A stretch of 44,160 nt of DNA from an uncultured bacterium (GTDB lineage: Bacteria; Bacteroidota; Bacteroidia; Bacteroidales; Bacteroidaceae): positions 1-44,160 of the forward strand of contig CAJMMQ010000021.1 in assembly GCA_905214625.1 (NCBI GenBank), read 5' to 3'. The translations under genes were made by a program, and so were the position numbers. The notes under the pieces were generated by a model. It was not told the DNA's origin. It did not search any database and was given only the letters and a program-made list of their open reading frames with translations. How positions within the stretch are numbered: position 1 is the stretch's first letter; each line of letters opens with the position of its first letter. Shown piece after piece: positions 8,702 to 16,653 of this stretch.

Positions 8702-10522
8702 TTATTGTTTGTCTAAAGCCAGCAGTGCATCCACAAGCCTGTCGTTGTCGGCCGTGTCTCTCACTGATATCCTGACAAAGTTCTTCCCCTCAAGGAAGGT
8801 TTTAGTGTTGCAGTCTTTTATCATTATATTAAACTGCGCCAGGAGCTTCTTTGCCAGTTCGTGCGACGTGAACTTGCCAAGCACCTCACAGCAGAAATAA
8901 TTGGCCTGCGACGGCAGTACACGCATATAAGGCACTGTCTGCAGACGTTTCATGAAGCGGGCCCGCTCACTTATAAATTTATGACAGGCTTCTGTGTAGT
9001 CAGCCTGATATTTGTTGAATATCTGCATGTAGAACTCGGCAAACGAATTGATGTTCCAGATGCTTACATCCTTCTTCACACGGCTGATAAGCTGCTCGTC
9101 GGCCGACGCCATTATGCCAAGGCGAAGACCAGGCACACCGTATGACTTGGATATGCTCTTGATGACAACAAGGCGGGGATTGTCCTCGAGCGTTGAGTTG
9201 CGTAGCAGCGTGTTATGCTCAAAGTCATCGCTGAAGTCGACAAACGACTCGTCAACAACGAGCCTTATGCCCTGCCCGGCGCACCAGCGGCTAAGGCGCA
9301 GGACATCGTCTGCCGGAATGAAGTTGCCTGAAGGATTGTCGGGATTGATAAGCAGAAGACTCTTTATGCCGCTGCCTTCGAAGAAACGCATAAGGTCGTC
9401 GGCTGTATAAGACAGGTCATTGTTGTCGGGATAAAACGCCACGATGTCGTCCTTACTGAGGCGGTGGGGATATTCCTCAAACGTAGGGAACACCACGCCC
9501 GTAAGTCCTTCCGACTGCTCCATGAGGCTCTTGATAAGCTCTGCCGCACCGTTGCCCACGACGACAAACTGCTGCCTGATGCCGAAATACTTACCGGCCA
9601 GCAGCGAGTTGACATACATGCCCGACGGATATTCGCGCATGAGCGTGTCAAAGTTGGCCTTCATCTCCTCGGTTAGCTGCTCGGGCGGGAAGTAAGGGTT
9701 GACAAGATAGCAGAAGTCGAGCATCTTCGGGAAGCGCCAATGACCGCCGTAGCGGTAGTTATAGCGGCGCATCATCTCCTCGTCCTCGGCAAAGAGCGTC
9801 TCGGCAATGTCAAGGTCCTGCACGTCGTCAATCTCATACCATTTCTCGTTTCCAGCAGGAAGCGCCTTAAGGTTAGAATTGTCGAGCAGCGTTATCACGC
9901 GCAGCACCTGCTCATAATATTCGTTGTTGCCCAAGGCCTTGCAGTAAGCATCGAGGAAAGGAACATACTGACGGCATGAAAACTCACGGCTGAACTTATA
10001 TATGTTTACCGTTTTATAGTAATCATCGACATCCTCAAACCTGAAAGCCTTCTTCGGGACAAAGTTCACGATATTGCGTTCCTTGTCTATCCTTACCATC
10101 GTTCCGTCCATCCACGACTCATATTTAGCCACAAGTGCAAGGTTGGGATGCGGGTCGTTCAATATCATGGGCAGCATGCGGTCGGAGAAAATAAGGTCGG
10201 ACTCTATAAGCAGCGTATCGTCCTGTTGCAGCTGCTCCTTGGCCAGCGAAAGCGAATAAATATTGTTTGTCTTGTTATAGATAGGATTCTCCACATACTC
10301 TATGTTGAGCCTGCCGTCGTACCTGTTGCCTATATGGGCCTTTAGTTCACTGCCCTTATATCCCACAACGATAACCACGCGCCGAAAGTCAAGACGCGCA
10401 AGCTGTCCGAGCATACGGTCAATCAGTTTCACGCCGTTGACCTCTACCATACATTTAGTGTTGTTCTTGGTGTATTCGCCAAGTCTGCGCCCCAGTCCGG
10501 CCGCAAGGATTATTGCCTGCAT
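8702..10522 (-). CDS. LicC/PntC-like nucleotidyltransferase fused to CobD/HisC-like PLP enzyme
   Basis: This is a 606-residue bifunctional protein. Residues 1 to about 245 form a nucleotidyltransferase: AAGLGRRLGEYTKNNTKCMVEVNG (signature and Lys), NNIYSLSLAKE at 86-96, LIESDL at 105-110, and WYEIDDVQDLDIAE at 228-241, all typical of cytidylyltransferases of the LicC/PntC type. Residues about 265-606 form a fold-type I PLP enzyme nearest CobD/HisC, with NPDNPSGN at 393-400, D424 for the pyridine nitrogen, K459 in SISKSYGVPGLRLG as the Schiff-base Lys, and a C-terminal Arg in VRISVRD. CobD enzymes decarboxylate phospho-amino acids, so phosphoserine or phosphothreonine is a plausible substrate, giving CDP-ethanolamine or an analogue. 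A simple aminotransferase role remains possible. It is the first gene of the operon with the opine dehydrogenase. Confidence 0.88.
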   Translation of the reverse strand: MQAIILAAGLGRRLGEYTKNNTKCMVEVNGVKLIDRMLGQLARLDFRRVVIVVGYKGSELKAHIGNRYDGRLNIEYVENPIYNKTNNIYSLSLAKEQLQQDDTLLIESDLIFSDRMLPMILNDPHPNLALVAKYESWMDGTMVRIDKERNIVNFVPKKAFRFEDVDDYYKTVNIYKFSREFSCRQYVPFLDAYCKALGNNEYYEQVLRVITLLDNSNLKALPAGNEKWYEIDDVQDLDIAETLFAEDEEMMRRYNYRYGGHWRFPKMLDFCYLVNPYFPPEQLTEEMKANFDTLMREYPSGMYVNSLLAGKYFGIRQQFVVVGNGAAELIKSLMEQSEGLTGVVFPTFEEYPHRLSKDDIVAFYPDNNDLSYTADDLMRFFEGSGIKSLLLINPDNPSGNFIPADDVLRLSRWCAGQGIRLVVDESFVDFSDDFEHNTLLRNSTLEDNPRLVVIKSISKSYGVPGLRLGIMASADEQLISRVKKDVSIWNINSFAEFYMQIFNKYQADYTEACHKFISERARFMKRLQTVPYMRVLPSQANYFCCEVLGKFTSHELAKKLLAQFNIMIKDCNTKTFLEGKNFVRISVRDTADNDRLVDALLALDKQ

Positions 10523-10669
10523 AACAAATAGTCTTTAATTTATATATAATCCGGCAGGAAATACGGTGCGGCAACCATCAGCTATACGCATGGCATTGTA
10601 GACACGACAACATCGTCAAAGGCTGAAGGTCATCATCCTGCCGCCATAATAAGATAATGTTTCTGCTGG

Positions 10670-10677
10670 CAAAGATA
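10670..10677 (-). promoter_or_regulatory. -7 box upstream of nucleotidyltransferase-PLP fusion
   Basis: On the minus strand TATCTTTG (10677-10670) matches the -7 consensus; no -33 element is evident. It would give a leader of about 140 nt. The gap 10523-10829 is otherwise without recognisable features. Confidence 0.4.
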
Positions 10678-10829
10678 ATGAAAATAAAATATTTAACGGC
10701 CTTTTTTGCTTTATTTAGCTGATATGGTATATGCCTTGACCATACGATAAAAGGGTTGTCAACGATGAATAATTACTGCCAGACAACAGTTTGTGCCTGC
10801 GGCAGTTTGTCTACATCTGCCAACAGGCA

Positions 10830-12203
10830 TCATTGGAGATTGTCTTCAGCTTCGGCGTCGTCATCAAGCCTGTTGTTCCAAAGATATTTCTTTGTCTCGG
10901 CGGCAATTACTCCCGACAGGAACAGCAGCGACACAAGGTTTGGTATGGCCATAAGAGCGTTGGTAAGGTCGGCAAGATTCCATACTACGGCAAGCTTGAC
11001 GACGGCGCCGAAAAACGTTGCCACGATGAACACGCCGCGATAGACGAGCGTCAGTTTCTTTCCTCCGAGATATTCGGTTGCCTTCTCGCCGTAATAGCAC
11101 CAGCCGAGAATGGTTGAAAAGGCAAAGGTGATGATGCCGAAAGTAAGCAGCGGGGCGCCGATATATGGAATCTTGTCGAAGGCCACCTTGGTCAGGGCAG
11201 GGCCGTCGCTGTAGCTTATGTCGGGATATGCCAGGATGCTTGACACGAGCACAAGCCCCGTGAGGGCACATATTACTACCGTATCCCAGAATGTTCCCGT
11301 AGACGACACAAGAGCCTGTCTTACAGGATTGCGGGTGCGGGCAGCTGCTGCCACGATGGGTGCCGACCCCATGCCGCTCTCGTTGCTGAACAGTCCTCGG
11401 GCTATGCCGTAACGGGCCGTCATGATGATGCTGCCCCCGACAAATCCTCCGCCGGCAGCATCGGGACTGAAAGCCGATACAACGATAAGGCGTATGGCCT
11501 CGGCAACGTATGCGTGGTTGAGAATAAGTATGAAGACGCAGCCAAGGACGTAGAACAAGGCCATAACCGGAACAAAGGCTCCGCACACCCTGGCTATGCC
11601 CTTTACGCCGAACACCACCACGAGAGCCACGCCCAATGCAATCAAGGCCCCCGACAGTTCAACCGGAACGTTGTAGGTTTCGTGGCAAAGTAGCGAGATG
11701 GCATTGCTCTGCACCAGATTGCCGATACCGAACGACGCAAGGGCTGTGAACACGCAGAACAGCACGGCAAGCCACTTGAGGCCGAGACCGCGCTCAAGGG
11801 CATACATAGGGCCGCCGAGCATCTGGCCGTTGGCTGTCTTTATGCGGTATTTCACGGCTACAAGGCCTTCGGCGTATTTTGTGGCAATGCCGAACACGCC
11901 TGTAAGCCAGCACCACAATACGGCTCCGGGACCGCCAAGAGTTATCGCTGTGGCCACACCTATTATATTACCTGTGCCTATGGTTGCCGCGAGGGCAGTG
12001 GCGAGGGCGCCAAATTGGCTGACATCGCCCGACGCGCCTTTGTCGGGGGTTACCGAAAGGCGTATGGCCGTGAATATCTTACGTTGCGGAAACTTCAGTC
12101 TTATGGTAAGAAAGAGGTGGGTGCCGAGCAGCATTATTATCATGGGCCAGCCCCACAACAGGTTGCTGCATGCCTCTATGGCTTTTGAAATGGCGTCAAG
12201 CAT
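10830..12203 (-). CDS. Alanine/glycine:cation symporter family protein
   Basis: This 457-residue polytopic inner-membrane protein belongs to the AGCS (sodium:alanine symporter) family, which imports alanine or glycine with Na+ or H+. The family landmarks GALATALAATIGTGNIIGVATAITLGGPGAVLWCW (about residues 65-100) and FSNESGMGSAPIVAAAA (about 272-288) are intact. About ten to eleven hydrophobic segments can be seen. It is upstream of and co-oriented with the fusion gene, but the 307-bp gap and a separate -7 box argue against a single operon. Confidence 0.93.
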   Translation of the reverse strand: MLDAISKAIEACSNLLWGWPMIIMLLGTHLFLTIRLKFPQRKIFTAIRLSVTPDKGASGDVSQFGALATALAATIGTGNIIGVATAITLGGPGAVLWCWLTGVFGIATKYAEGLVAVKYRIKTANGQMLGGPMYALERGLGLKWLAVLFCVFTALASFGIGNLVQSNAISLLCHETYNVPVELSGALIALGVALVVVFGVKGIARVCGAFVPVMALFYVLGCVFILILNHAYVAEAIRLIVVSAFSPDAAGGGFVGGSIIMTARYGIARGLFSNESGMGSAPIVAAAARTRNPVRQALVSSTGTFWDTVVICALTGLVLVSSILAYPDISYSDGPALTKVAFDKIPYIGAPLLTFGIITFAFSTILGWCYYGEKATEYLGGKKLTLVYRGVFIVATFFGAVVKLAVVWNLADLTNALMAIPNLVSLLFLSGVIAAETKKYLWNNRLDDDAEAEDNLQ

Positions 12204-12553
12204 AATGCAATAAAAATAAGAATGTTATTTGTCAATATTACGAATTTTGCTCCCAAAAGTAACAATAAATATTAAAATAAATGACATTGTATAAGCATTA
12301 TTTTGCGTTTTATGCTCATAAAGTCATGTTTTGGCTCTGTTTTGTTGCAATGTGAATGCGTGGATGTGGCGCCCGGTGACATGTTTACATATTATAAAAC
12401 ATCGTCGGCTAACTTATAAAAGGCTATAAGAAACAAAGAAAGCGGAGTTCATAAACACGCAACAGACGACCGCGTTTATCTTCAATGTACAACTAAACAT
12501 GCGTAATTTATGTTAAATAAATATAACTGACGCTCATTAAGCACTCCATGCTG
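12204..12553. other. Intergenic region between symporter and ribosomal operon
   Basis: I see no gene. On the minus strand, TACTTTTG (12261-12254) is a -7 box for the symporter, without a clear -33. The middle part is AT-rich with no strong dyads. Confidence 0.4.
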
Positions 12554-12731
12554 TTCGTTCGTATTGATAAAATATGTACCTTTGCAGTCCGATTATTAAG
12601 GGGATAACTCTTAGAACCCCGGAACGGAGTGTTAATAGTTGTACTTTTGGCCGAGTGCAACGGTTAGAGAATCGCCGTTCAAACAAGAAAGAATTTAAAA
12701 ACGTTTTTTAGTAGTAATTTTAAAATTAAAA
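12554..12731 (+). promoter_or_regulatory. Promoter and structured leader of the rplM operon
   Basis: A -7 box TACCTTTG at 12577-12584, with an imperfect -33 (TTCG at 12554-12557, spacer 19), predicts a start near 12591. The leader of about 140 nt contains two possible hairpins: GGGG/CCCC around 12600-12619 and AACGG/CCGTT around 12659-12679. Ribosomal operons often have autoregulatory leaders, so an L13-responsive element is plausible. I cannot confirm it from sequence alone. Confidence 0.4.
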
Positions 12732-13193
12732 ATGAACACTTTAAGTTACAAGACTATTTCCGCAAACAAGGAAACAGCAAAGAAAGAGTGGGTTGTTATC
12801 GACGCCACAGACCAGATTGTAGGCCGTCTTTGCTCTAAGGTTGCCAAGATTCTGCGTGGAAAGTACAAACCAAACTTCACACCTCACGTAGACTGTGGTG
12901 ACAATGTTATCATCATCAATGCCGCTAAAGTGGTATTCTCTGGCAAGAAAGAGACTGACAAGGTGTACACCCGTTATACTGGTTATCCAGGCGGACAGCG
13001 CTTCAACACTCCGGCCGAGCTGCGCAAGCGCAAGGACGGTGCTGACAAGATTATCCGTCATGCAGTAAAAGGTATGCTTCCGAAGGGAATCCTCGGACGT
13101 CACATCCTGAACAATCTTTATATATTCGACGGCACAGAGCACGACATGCAGGCTCAGAAGCCAAAAGCAATTGATATTAACCAGTATAAATAA
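12732..13193 (+). CDS. rplM: 50S ribosomal protein L13
   Basis: This 153-residue protein matches ribosomal protein uL13 along its whole length. Characteristic stretches are WVVIDATDQIVGRLCSKVAKILRGKYKPNFTPHVDCGDNVIIINA near the N-terminus and HAVKGMLPKGILGRHILNNLYIFDG near the C-terminus. It binds 23S rRNA early in assembly of the large subunit. It is first in the rplM-rpsI-rpsB-tsf order, 10 bp ahead of rpsI. Confidence 0.98.
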   Translation: MNTLSYKTISANKETAKKEWVVIDATDQIVGRLCSKVAKILRGKYKPNFTPHVDCGDNVIIINAAKVVFSGKKETDKVYTRYTGYPGGQRFNTPAELRKRKDGADKIIRHAVKGMLPKGILGRHILNNLYIFDGTEHDMQAQKPKAIDINQYK

Positions 13194-13203
13194 TTAAGCA
13201 ATA

Positions 13204-13590
13204 ATGGAAGTAGTTAATGCAATAGGTCGCCGTAAAAGTGCCGTGGCACGTGTTTACGTAAGCGAAGGTACAGGCAAGATTACCATAAATAAAAAAGACA
13301 TTACAGAATATTTCCCGTCAGCTATACTGCAGTATGTTGTTAAGCAGCCGCTGCAGCTTCTTGACGTAGCTGAGAAATATGATATAAAGGTGAACCTCGA
13401 TGGTGGCGGTTTCACAGGTCAGAGCCAGGCTCTGCGCCTCGCCATTGCACGCGCACTCGTTAAAATCAACGAGGAAGACAAGAAGAATCTGAAAGATCAC
13501 GGATTCCTTACTCGTGACGCACGTGCCGTTGAGCGTAAGAAACCGGGTCGTCCGAAGGCTCGCCGTCGCTTCCAGTTCAGTAAGCGTTAA
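13204..13590 (+). CDS. rpsI: 30S ribosomal protein S9
   Basis: This 128-residue protein is uS9. It has the N-terminal NAIGRRKSAVARVYV and GGGFTGQSQALRLAIARAL, and ends in the invariant basic tail FQFSKR whose last residues reach the P-site tRNA. It is translated right after L13, the usual pairing in bacteria, and its length is normal. Confidence 0.98.
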   Translation: MEVVNAIGRRKSAVARVYVSEGTGKITINKKDITEYFPSAILQYVVKQPLQLLDVAEKYDIKVNLDGGGFTGQSQALRLAIARALVKINEEDKKNLKDHGFLTRDARAVERKKPGRPKARRRFQFSKR

Positions 13591-13856
13591 TATCTGGCGG
13601 AAACTGTTCCTAAAGATAAAGGCATGCCTGTGGAAGCGTCGGCACAAGGCTTCATTGCCCTTGTGCGCGGCTACGCCCTGCGGCTGCCCACTGGACATTG
13701 TTTAGCATCTAAACCGATAAGACCCGCCACAGCGGCAGTAATCGGGAAGCGCAATAAGCCACGCTATGGCGCGCTGGGCCGGAGAGCGGTTACCTGTCGG
13801 TTGGTTCTAACAAAACTAAAAAGAAAGTAAACAAAACAATTTAAAAAGAAAGAAAA
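13591..13856 (+). promoter_or_regulatory. Structured rpsI-rpsB spacer, possible S2 leader
   Basis: The 266-bp gap inside a ribosomal operon has no credible ORF but is rich in dyads, for example GCACAAGG (13642-13649) pairing with CCTTGTGC (13659-13666). Its base composition is more GC-rich than normal intergenic DNA in this window. It may be a cis-regulatory leader for rpsB-tsf; this is inference from position and dyads. Confidence 0.35.
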
Positions 13857-14702
13857 ATGTCAAGAACAAATTTTGATATGTTATTGCAGGCTGGCTGCCA
13901 CTTTGGCCACCTGAAACGTAAGTGGAATCCCGCAATGGCTCCTTACATCTTCATGGAGCGCAACGGCATTCACATCATCGACCTTCATAAGACTGTTGCC
14001 AAAATCGACGAGGCTGCAGACGCACTGAAGCAGATTGCCAAGTCAGGAAAGAAAATCCTGTTCGTTGCTACTAAAAAACAGACAAAGGACGTTGTTGCCG
14101 AGAAGGCTGCGTCTGTAAACATGCCTTACGTTATCGAGCGCTGGCCGGGCGGTATGCTCACCAACTTCCCGACAATCCGCAAGGCTGTAAAGAAGATGGC
14201 CAACATCGACAAACTGATGAACGACGGAACATACTCTAACCTTTCTAAGCGTGAGATTCTGCAGATTTCACGTCAGCGCGCAAAGCTCGAGAAGAACCTC
14301 GGCTCTATTGCTGACCTTACACGTCTGCCTTCTGCTCTGTTCGTTGTTGACGTTATGAAAGAGGCTATCGCAGTTAAAGAGGCAAACCGTCTGGGTATTC
14401 CTGTATTTGCAATCGTTGACACCAACTCTGATCCTAAGGATGTTGACTTCATGATTCCTGCTAACGACGACGCAAAAGACAGCGTTGAGGTTATTCTGAA
14501 CGCTTGCTGCGCAGCTATTGCTGAGGGTCTTGAGGAACGTAAGGTGGAGAAGGCTGACGAAAAAGCCGCAAAAGAGCAGGCTGAGGCAAACGCAATAGAG
14601 GATAAGCCAAAACGTGCGCGCAAGGCCCGCAAGGACGCTCCCGCCAAAGAGGAAGAGGCTCAGGCTGAGGAAACAGCAGAAGAGGCTCCCGCTGAAGCTT
14701 AA
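13857..14702 (+). CDS. rpsB: 30S ribosomal protein S2
   Basis: This 281-residue uS2 protein has the family core from DMLLQAGCHFGHLKRKWNPAMAPYIF to VIEVILNA-type sequence near residue 215. Diagnostic stretches include ERWPGGMLTNFPTIRKAVKK and LPSALFVVDVMKEAIAVKEANRLGIPVFAIVDTNSDP. A 50-60-residue Lys/Ala/Glu-rich tail extends past the core, as is common in Bacteroidetes. It lies 39 bp before tsf. Confidence 0.98.
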   Translation: MSRTNFDMLLQAGCHFGHLKRKWNPAMAPYIFMERNGIHIIDLHKTVAKIDEAADALKQIAKSGKKILFVATKKQTKDVVAEKAASVNMPYVIERWPGGMLTNFPTIRKAVKKMANIDKLMNDGTYSNLSKREILQISRQRAKLEKNLGSIADLTRLPSALFVVDVMKEAIAVKEANRLGIPVFAIVDTNSDPKDVDFMIPANDDAKDSVEVILNACCAAIAEGLEERKVEKADEKAAKEQAEANAIEDKPKRARKARKDAPAKEEEAQAEETAEEAPAEA

Positions 14703-14741
14703 TATCTGATTTTAACTAACTTAAAATAGAAAATACTAATT

Positions 14742-15731
14742 ATGGCTGTATCAATAGCTGATATACAGAAAATCCGCAAAATGACCGGTGCAGGTCTTGC
14801 AGATTGCAAAAAGGCCCTCAATGACGCAGAAGGCGACTTTGACAAGGCTATACAAATCATCCGTGAGAAAGGTCAGGCTATCGCCGCTAAGCGCAGCGAC
14901 CGCGAGACTTCTAACGGCTGTGTACTCGTAAAGGCTGAAAATGGCTTCGCTGCCATGATAGCACTGAAGTGTGAGACTGACTTCGTTGCCAACGGTAAAG
15001 ACTTCATCGCTCTGACACAGAGCATTCTTGATGCTGCCGTTGCTGCCAAGGCCAAGAGTCTTGATGAGGTTAAGGCTCTTCCTCTGAACGAAAGCACTGT
15101 TCAGGATGAGGTTGTTGCACGTTCTGGTATCACAGGCGAGAAAACTGAGCTTGACGGATATCTCTATCTCGAAGGCGACAACGTATCTGTTTACGACCAC
15201 ATGAACAAGCACTTGCTCTGCACAATGGTTCAGACTAACAAGCCGGCTGAAGAGCAGGCTCACGCCATTGCAATGCAGGTAGCTGCCATGAACCCTGTTG
15301 CCCTTGATGAGGCCAGCGTTCCGCAGGAAGTTAAGGACACAGAGCTGAAGGTTGCCATAGAGAAAACCAAGGAGGAGCAGGTTAACAAGGCTGTTGAGGC
15401 TGCTCTGAAAAAGGCAGGATTCAATCTCTATATCGCAGAGAACGAGGAGCACATTGCTGAAGGTATTGCTAAAGGCAACATCACAGAGGCTCAGGCTGAA
15501 GAGATTCGTAAGATTAAGAAGGAAACAGCTGAGCAGAAAGCTGCCAATATGCCCGAGCAGATGGTTCAGAACATCGCAAAAGGCCGTATGGCTAAATTCT
15601 TCAAGGATTCTTGCCTGCTCAACCAGGAGTTTATTCAGGACAGCAAGCAGACTGTTTCTCAGTATCTGGAGGCTGCTGATAAAGAGCTTACAGTGGTTGC
15701 ATTCAAACGCTTTACACTGCGTGCAGAATAA
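14742..15731 (+). CDS. tsf: Elongation factor Ts
   Basis: This 329-residue protein is EF-Ts, the guanine-nucleotide exchange factor of EF-Tu. The N-terminal UBA-like module (IQKIRKMTGAGLADCKKALNDAEGDFDKAIQIIREKG) is followed by the EF-Tu contact region CETDFVANGKDF near residues 78-89. The two-subdomain core is complete, and the sequence is somewhat longer than the E. coli protein, as usual for Bacteroidetes. Confidence 0.98.
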   Translation: MAVSIADIQKIRKMTGAGLADCKKALNDAEGDFDKAIQIIREKGQAIAAKRSDRETSNGCVLVKAENGFAAMIALKCETDFVANGKDFIALTQSILDAAVAAKAKSLDEVKALPLNESTVQDEVVARSGITGEKTELDGYLYLEGDNVSVYDHMNKHLLCTMVQTNKPAEEQAHAIAMQVAAMNPVALDEASVPQEVKDTELKVAIEKTKEEQVNKAVEAALKKAGFNLYIAENEEHIAEGIAKGNITEAQAEEIRKIKKETAEQKAANMPEQMVQNIAKGRMAKFFKDSCLLNQEFIQDSKQTVSQYLEAADKELTVVAFKRFTLRAE

Positions 15732-15766
15732 TATATTGCAGTACGCAAATAAATTTATATCAAGAG

Positions 15767-15790
15767 GGTGGTATGTGTGTGCATGCCACC
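15767..15790 (+). terminator. Terminator of the ribosomal/tsf operon
   Basis: GGTGGTATG (15767-15775) pairs with CATGCCACC (15782-15790), with one G-U pair and a 6-nt loop, followed by a T-rich stretch (TCCTTTGTTT). It is 36 bp after the tsf stop. Confidence 0.65.
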
Positions 15791-15819
15791 TCCTTTGTTT
15801 ATCCCCAATTCTAATGGTT

Positions 15820-16030
15820 TATATTTAACCCAAATCGTATAGGGATTCAGCCTGTATTTTTGTTTATATTGAGCTGATTTTCGTTTGAGCATTCACAGGC
15901 ACTTTTATTATTGGCTAACGTCGGATTTCGTTTGCGCTTAGCGCCTTGCGCCAATAGAAAATAAAATACTGCTGAAAACATGAACAAACAAAACTATATG
16001 GGGTTTAATGACAGATTTGGGTTAAATATA
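15820..16030. repeat. MITE-like repeat, copy 1
   Basis: A 211-bp unit is bounded by a perfect 17-bp terminal inverted repeat (15820-15836 and 16014-16030, core TTTAACCCAAATC). It encodes nothing. A shorter relative lies at 38993-39107 with the same TTTAACCCAAA ends and similar internal words near the right end (ACATGAACAAACAAAA, CTATATG). It looks like a non-autonomous element or a family-specific intergenic repeat. Confidence 0.55.
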
Positions 16031-16282
16031 TGTCTAAAACATAAGCAGAAAATCGAAATATCCGGTTTATGCTTTTCTTGTAAATTTAAATACTTGTAAG
16101 AAAACATAAATCGGTAATAGTTAATTTCCGGTATTTGTGGCTGTCAGAAATATTTAGGTTATAACATTTGGCAACAGTTATAACAATGGGCTGCGGGTGC
16201 AGTCGTGTGTATCTTCGGCAAATCGAGATAACAATCTCTGGAGCAAAGATGTAGCCGTAGAAAAGCAGAAAGGCTTTTTATA

Positions 16283-16461
16283 CAAAATAAAAATACGCTG
16301 CAACTTTCAGCAAGCTACAGCGTATTAAAAATATGTTTAACTAAAAAACCTTTTTTCGATTCGAAAGGGAACCTCACGGTCACCTTTGTCATCCTAAATA
16401 ATCATGAAAACTTTACCTTAAACTAATACTTTACTAACCTAAACAATTTATTAACCTTTTG
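16283..16461 (-). ncRNA. Candidate small transcript, about 180 nt
   Basis: On the minus strand a promoter (TTG, N20, TATCTTTG) predicts a start near 16461. A 9-bp stem, AATACGCTG/CAGCGTATT (16292-16300/16318-16326), followed on that strand by TTTTTATTTT, predicts an end near 16283. A second hairpin is possible in the middle (CCTTT...AAAGG around 16349-16368). No neighbouring minus-strand gene could use this promoter or terminator. It may be a regulatory RNA, a small mRNA, or both. Confidence 0.45.
16315..16392 (-). CDS. Candidate 25-residue small protein in a small transcript
   Basis: An ATG at 16392 opens a 25-codon frame ending in TAG at 16315-16317. The peptide begins MTKVTVRFPFESKKG and is basic. 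The frame sits inside a unit with its own promoter (16468-16498, minus) and a terminator hairpin whose stem contains the stop codon. I do not recognise the peptide. The transcript may instead be a non-coding RNA in which this frame is incidental. Confidence 0.3.
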   Translation of the reverse strand: MTKVTVRFPFESKKGFLVKHIFNTL

Positions 16462-16467
16462 ATGTTG

Positions 16468-16498
16468 CAAAGATACGGCGAAAAATGTTATCTGTCAA
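16468..16498 (-). promoter_or_regulatory. Promoter of the orphan small transcript
   Basis: Minus-strand TTG (16498-16496), a 20-base spacer and TATCTTTG (16475-16468) match the Bacteroidetes promoter. There is no minus-strand gene of ordinary size downstream. Confidence 0.55.
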
Positions 16499-16589
16499 TA
16501 CTTATACGTGTCTTTTTGCAATCAAAGATGCTTTTCTTGACGCAAATCAATAAATTGTGTGCGATAACAGCATATAAACAGCTGTTAAA

Positions 16590-16621
16590 TTTGGTAGAAT
16601 AAGTATTTTATTTTAATTTTG
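16590..16621 (+). promoter_or_regulatory. Promoter of the GT4-GT2 operon
   Basis: TTTG (16590-16593), a 20-base spacer and TAATTTTG (16614-16621) match the consensus fully. The predicted leader to the ATG at 16654 is about 26 nt. Confidence 0.7.
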
Positions 16622-16653
16622 TGTCTGCAATAAAAACAAAAACATATTGAACA

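Noticed and set aside
7736..8716. A 326-codon plus-strand ORF
   Set aside because: It lies wholly antisense to the opine dehydrogenase, which has clear family motifs; the plus-strand translation has none.
6768..10522. Phosphonate (2-aminoethylphosphonate) biosynthesis locus
   Set aside because: No PEP mutase or phosphonopyruvate decarboxylase is present, and the PLP domain is CobD/HisC-like rather than PhnW-like.
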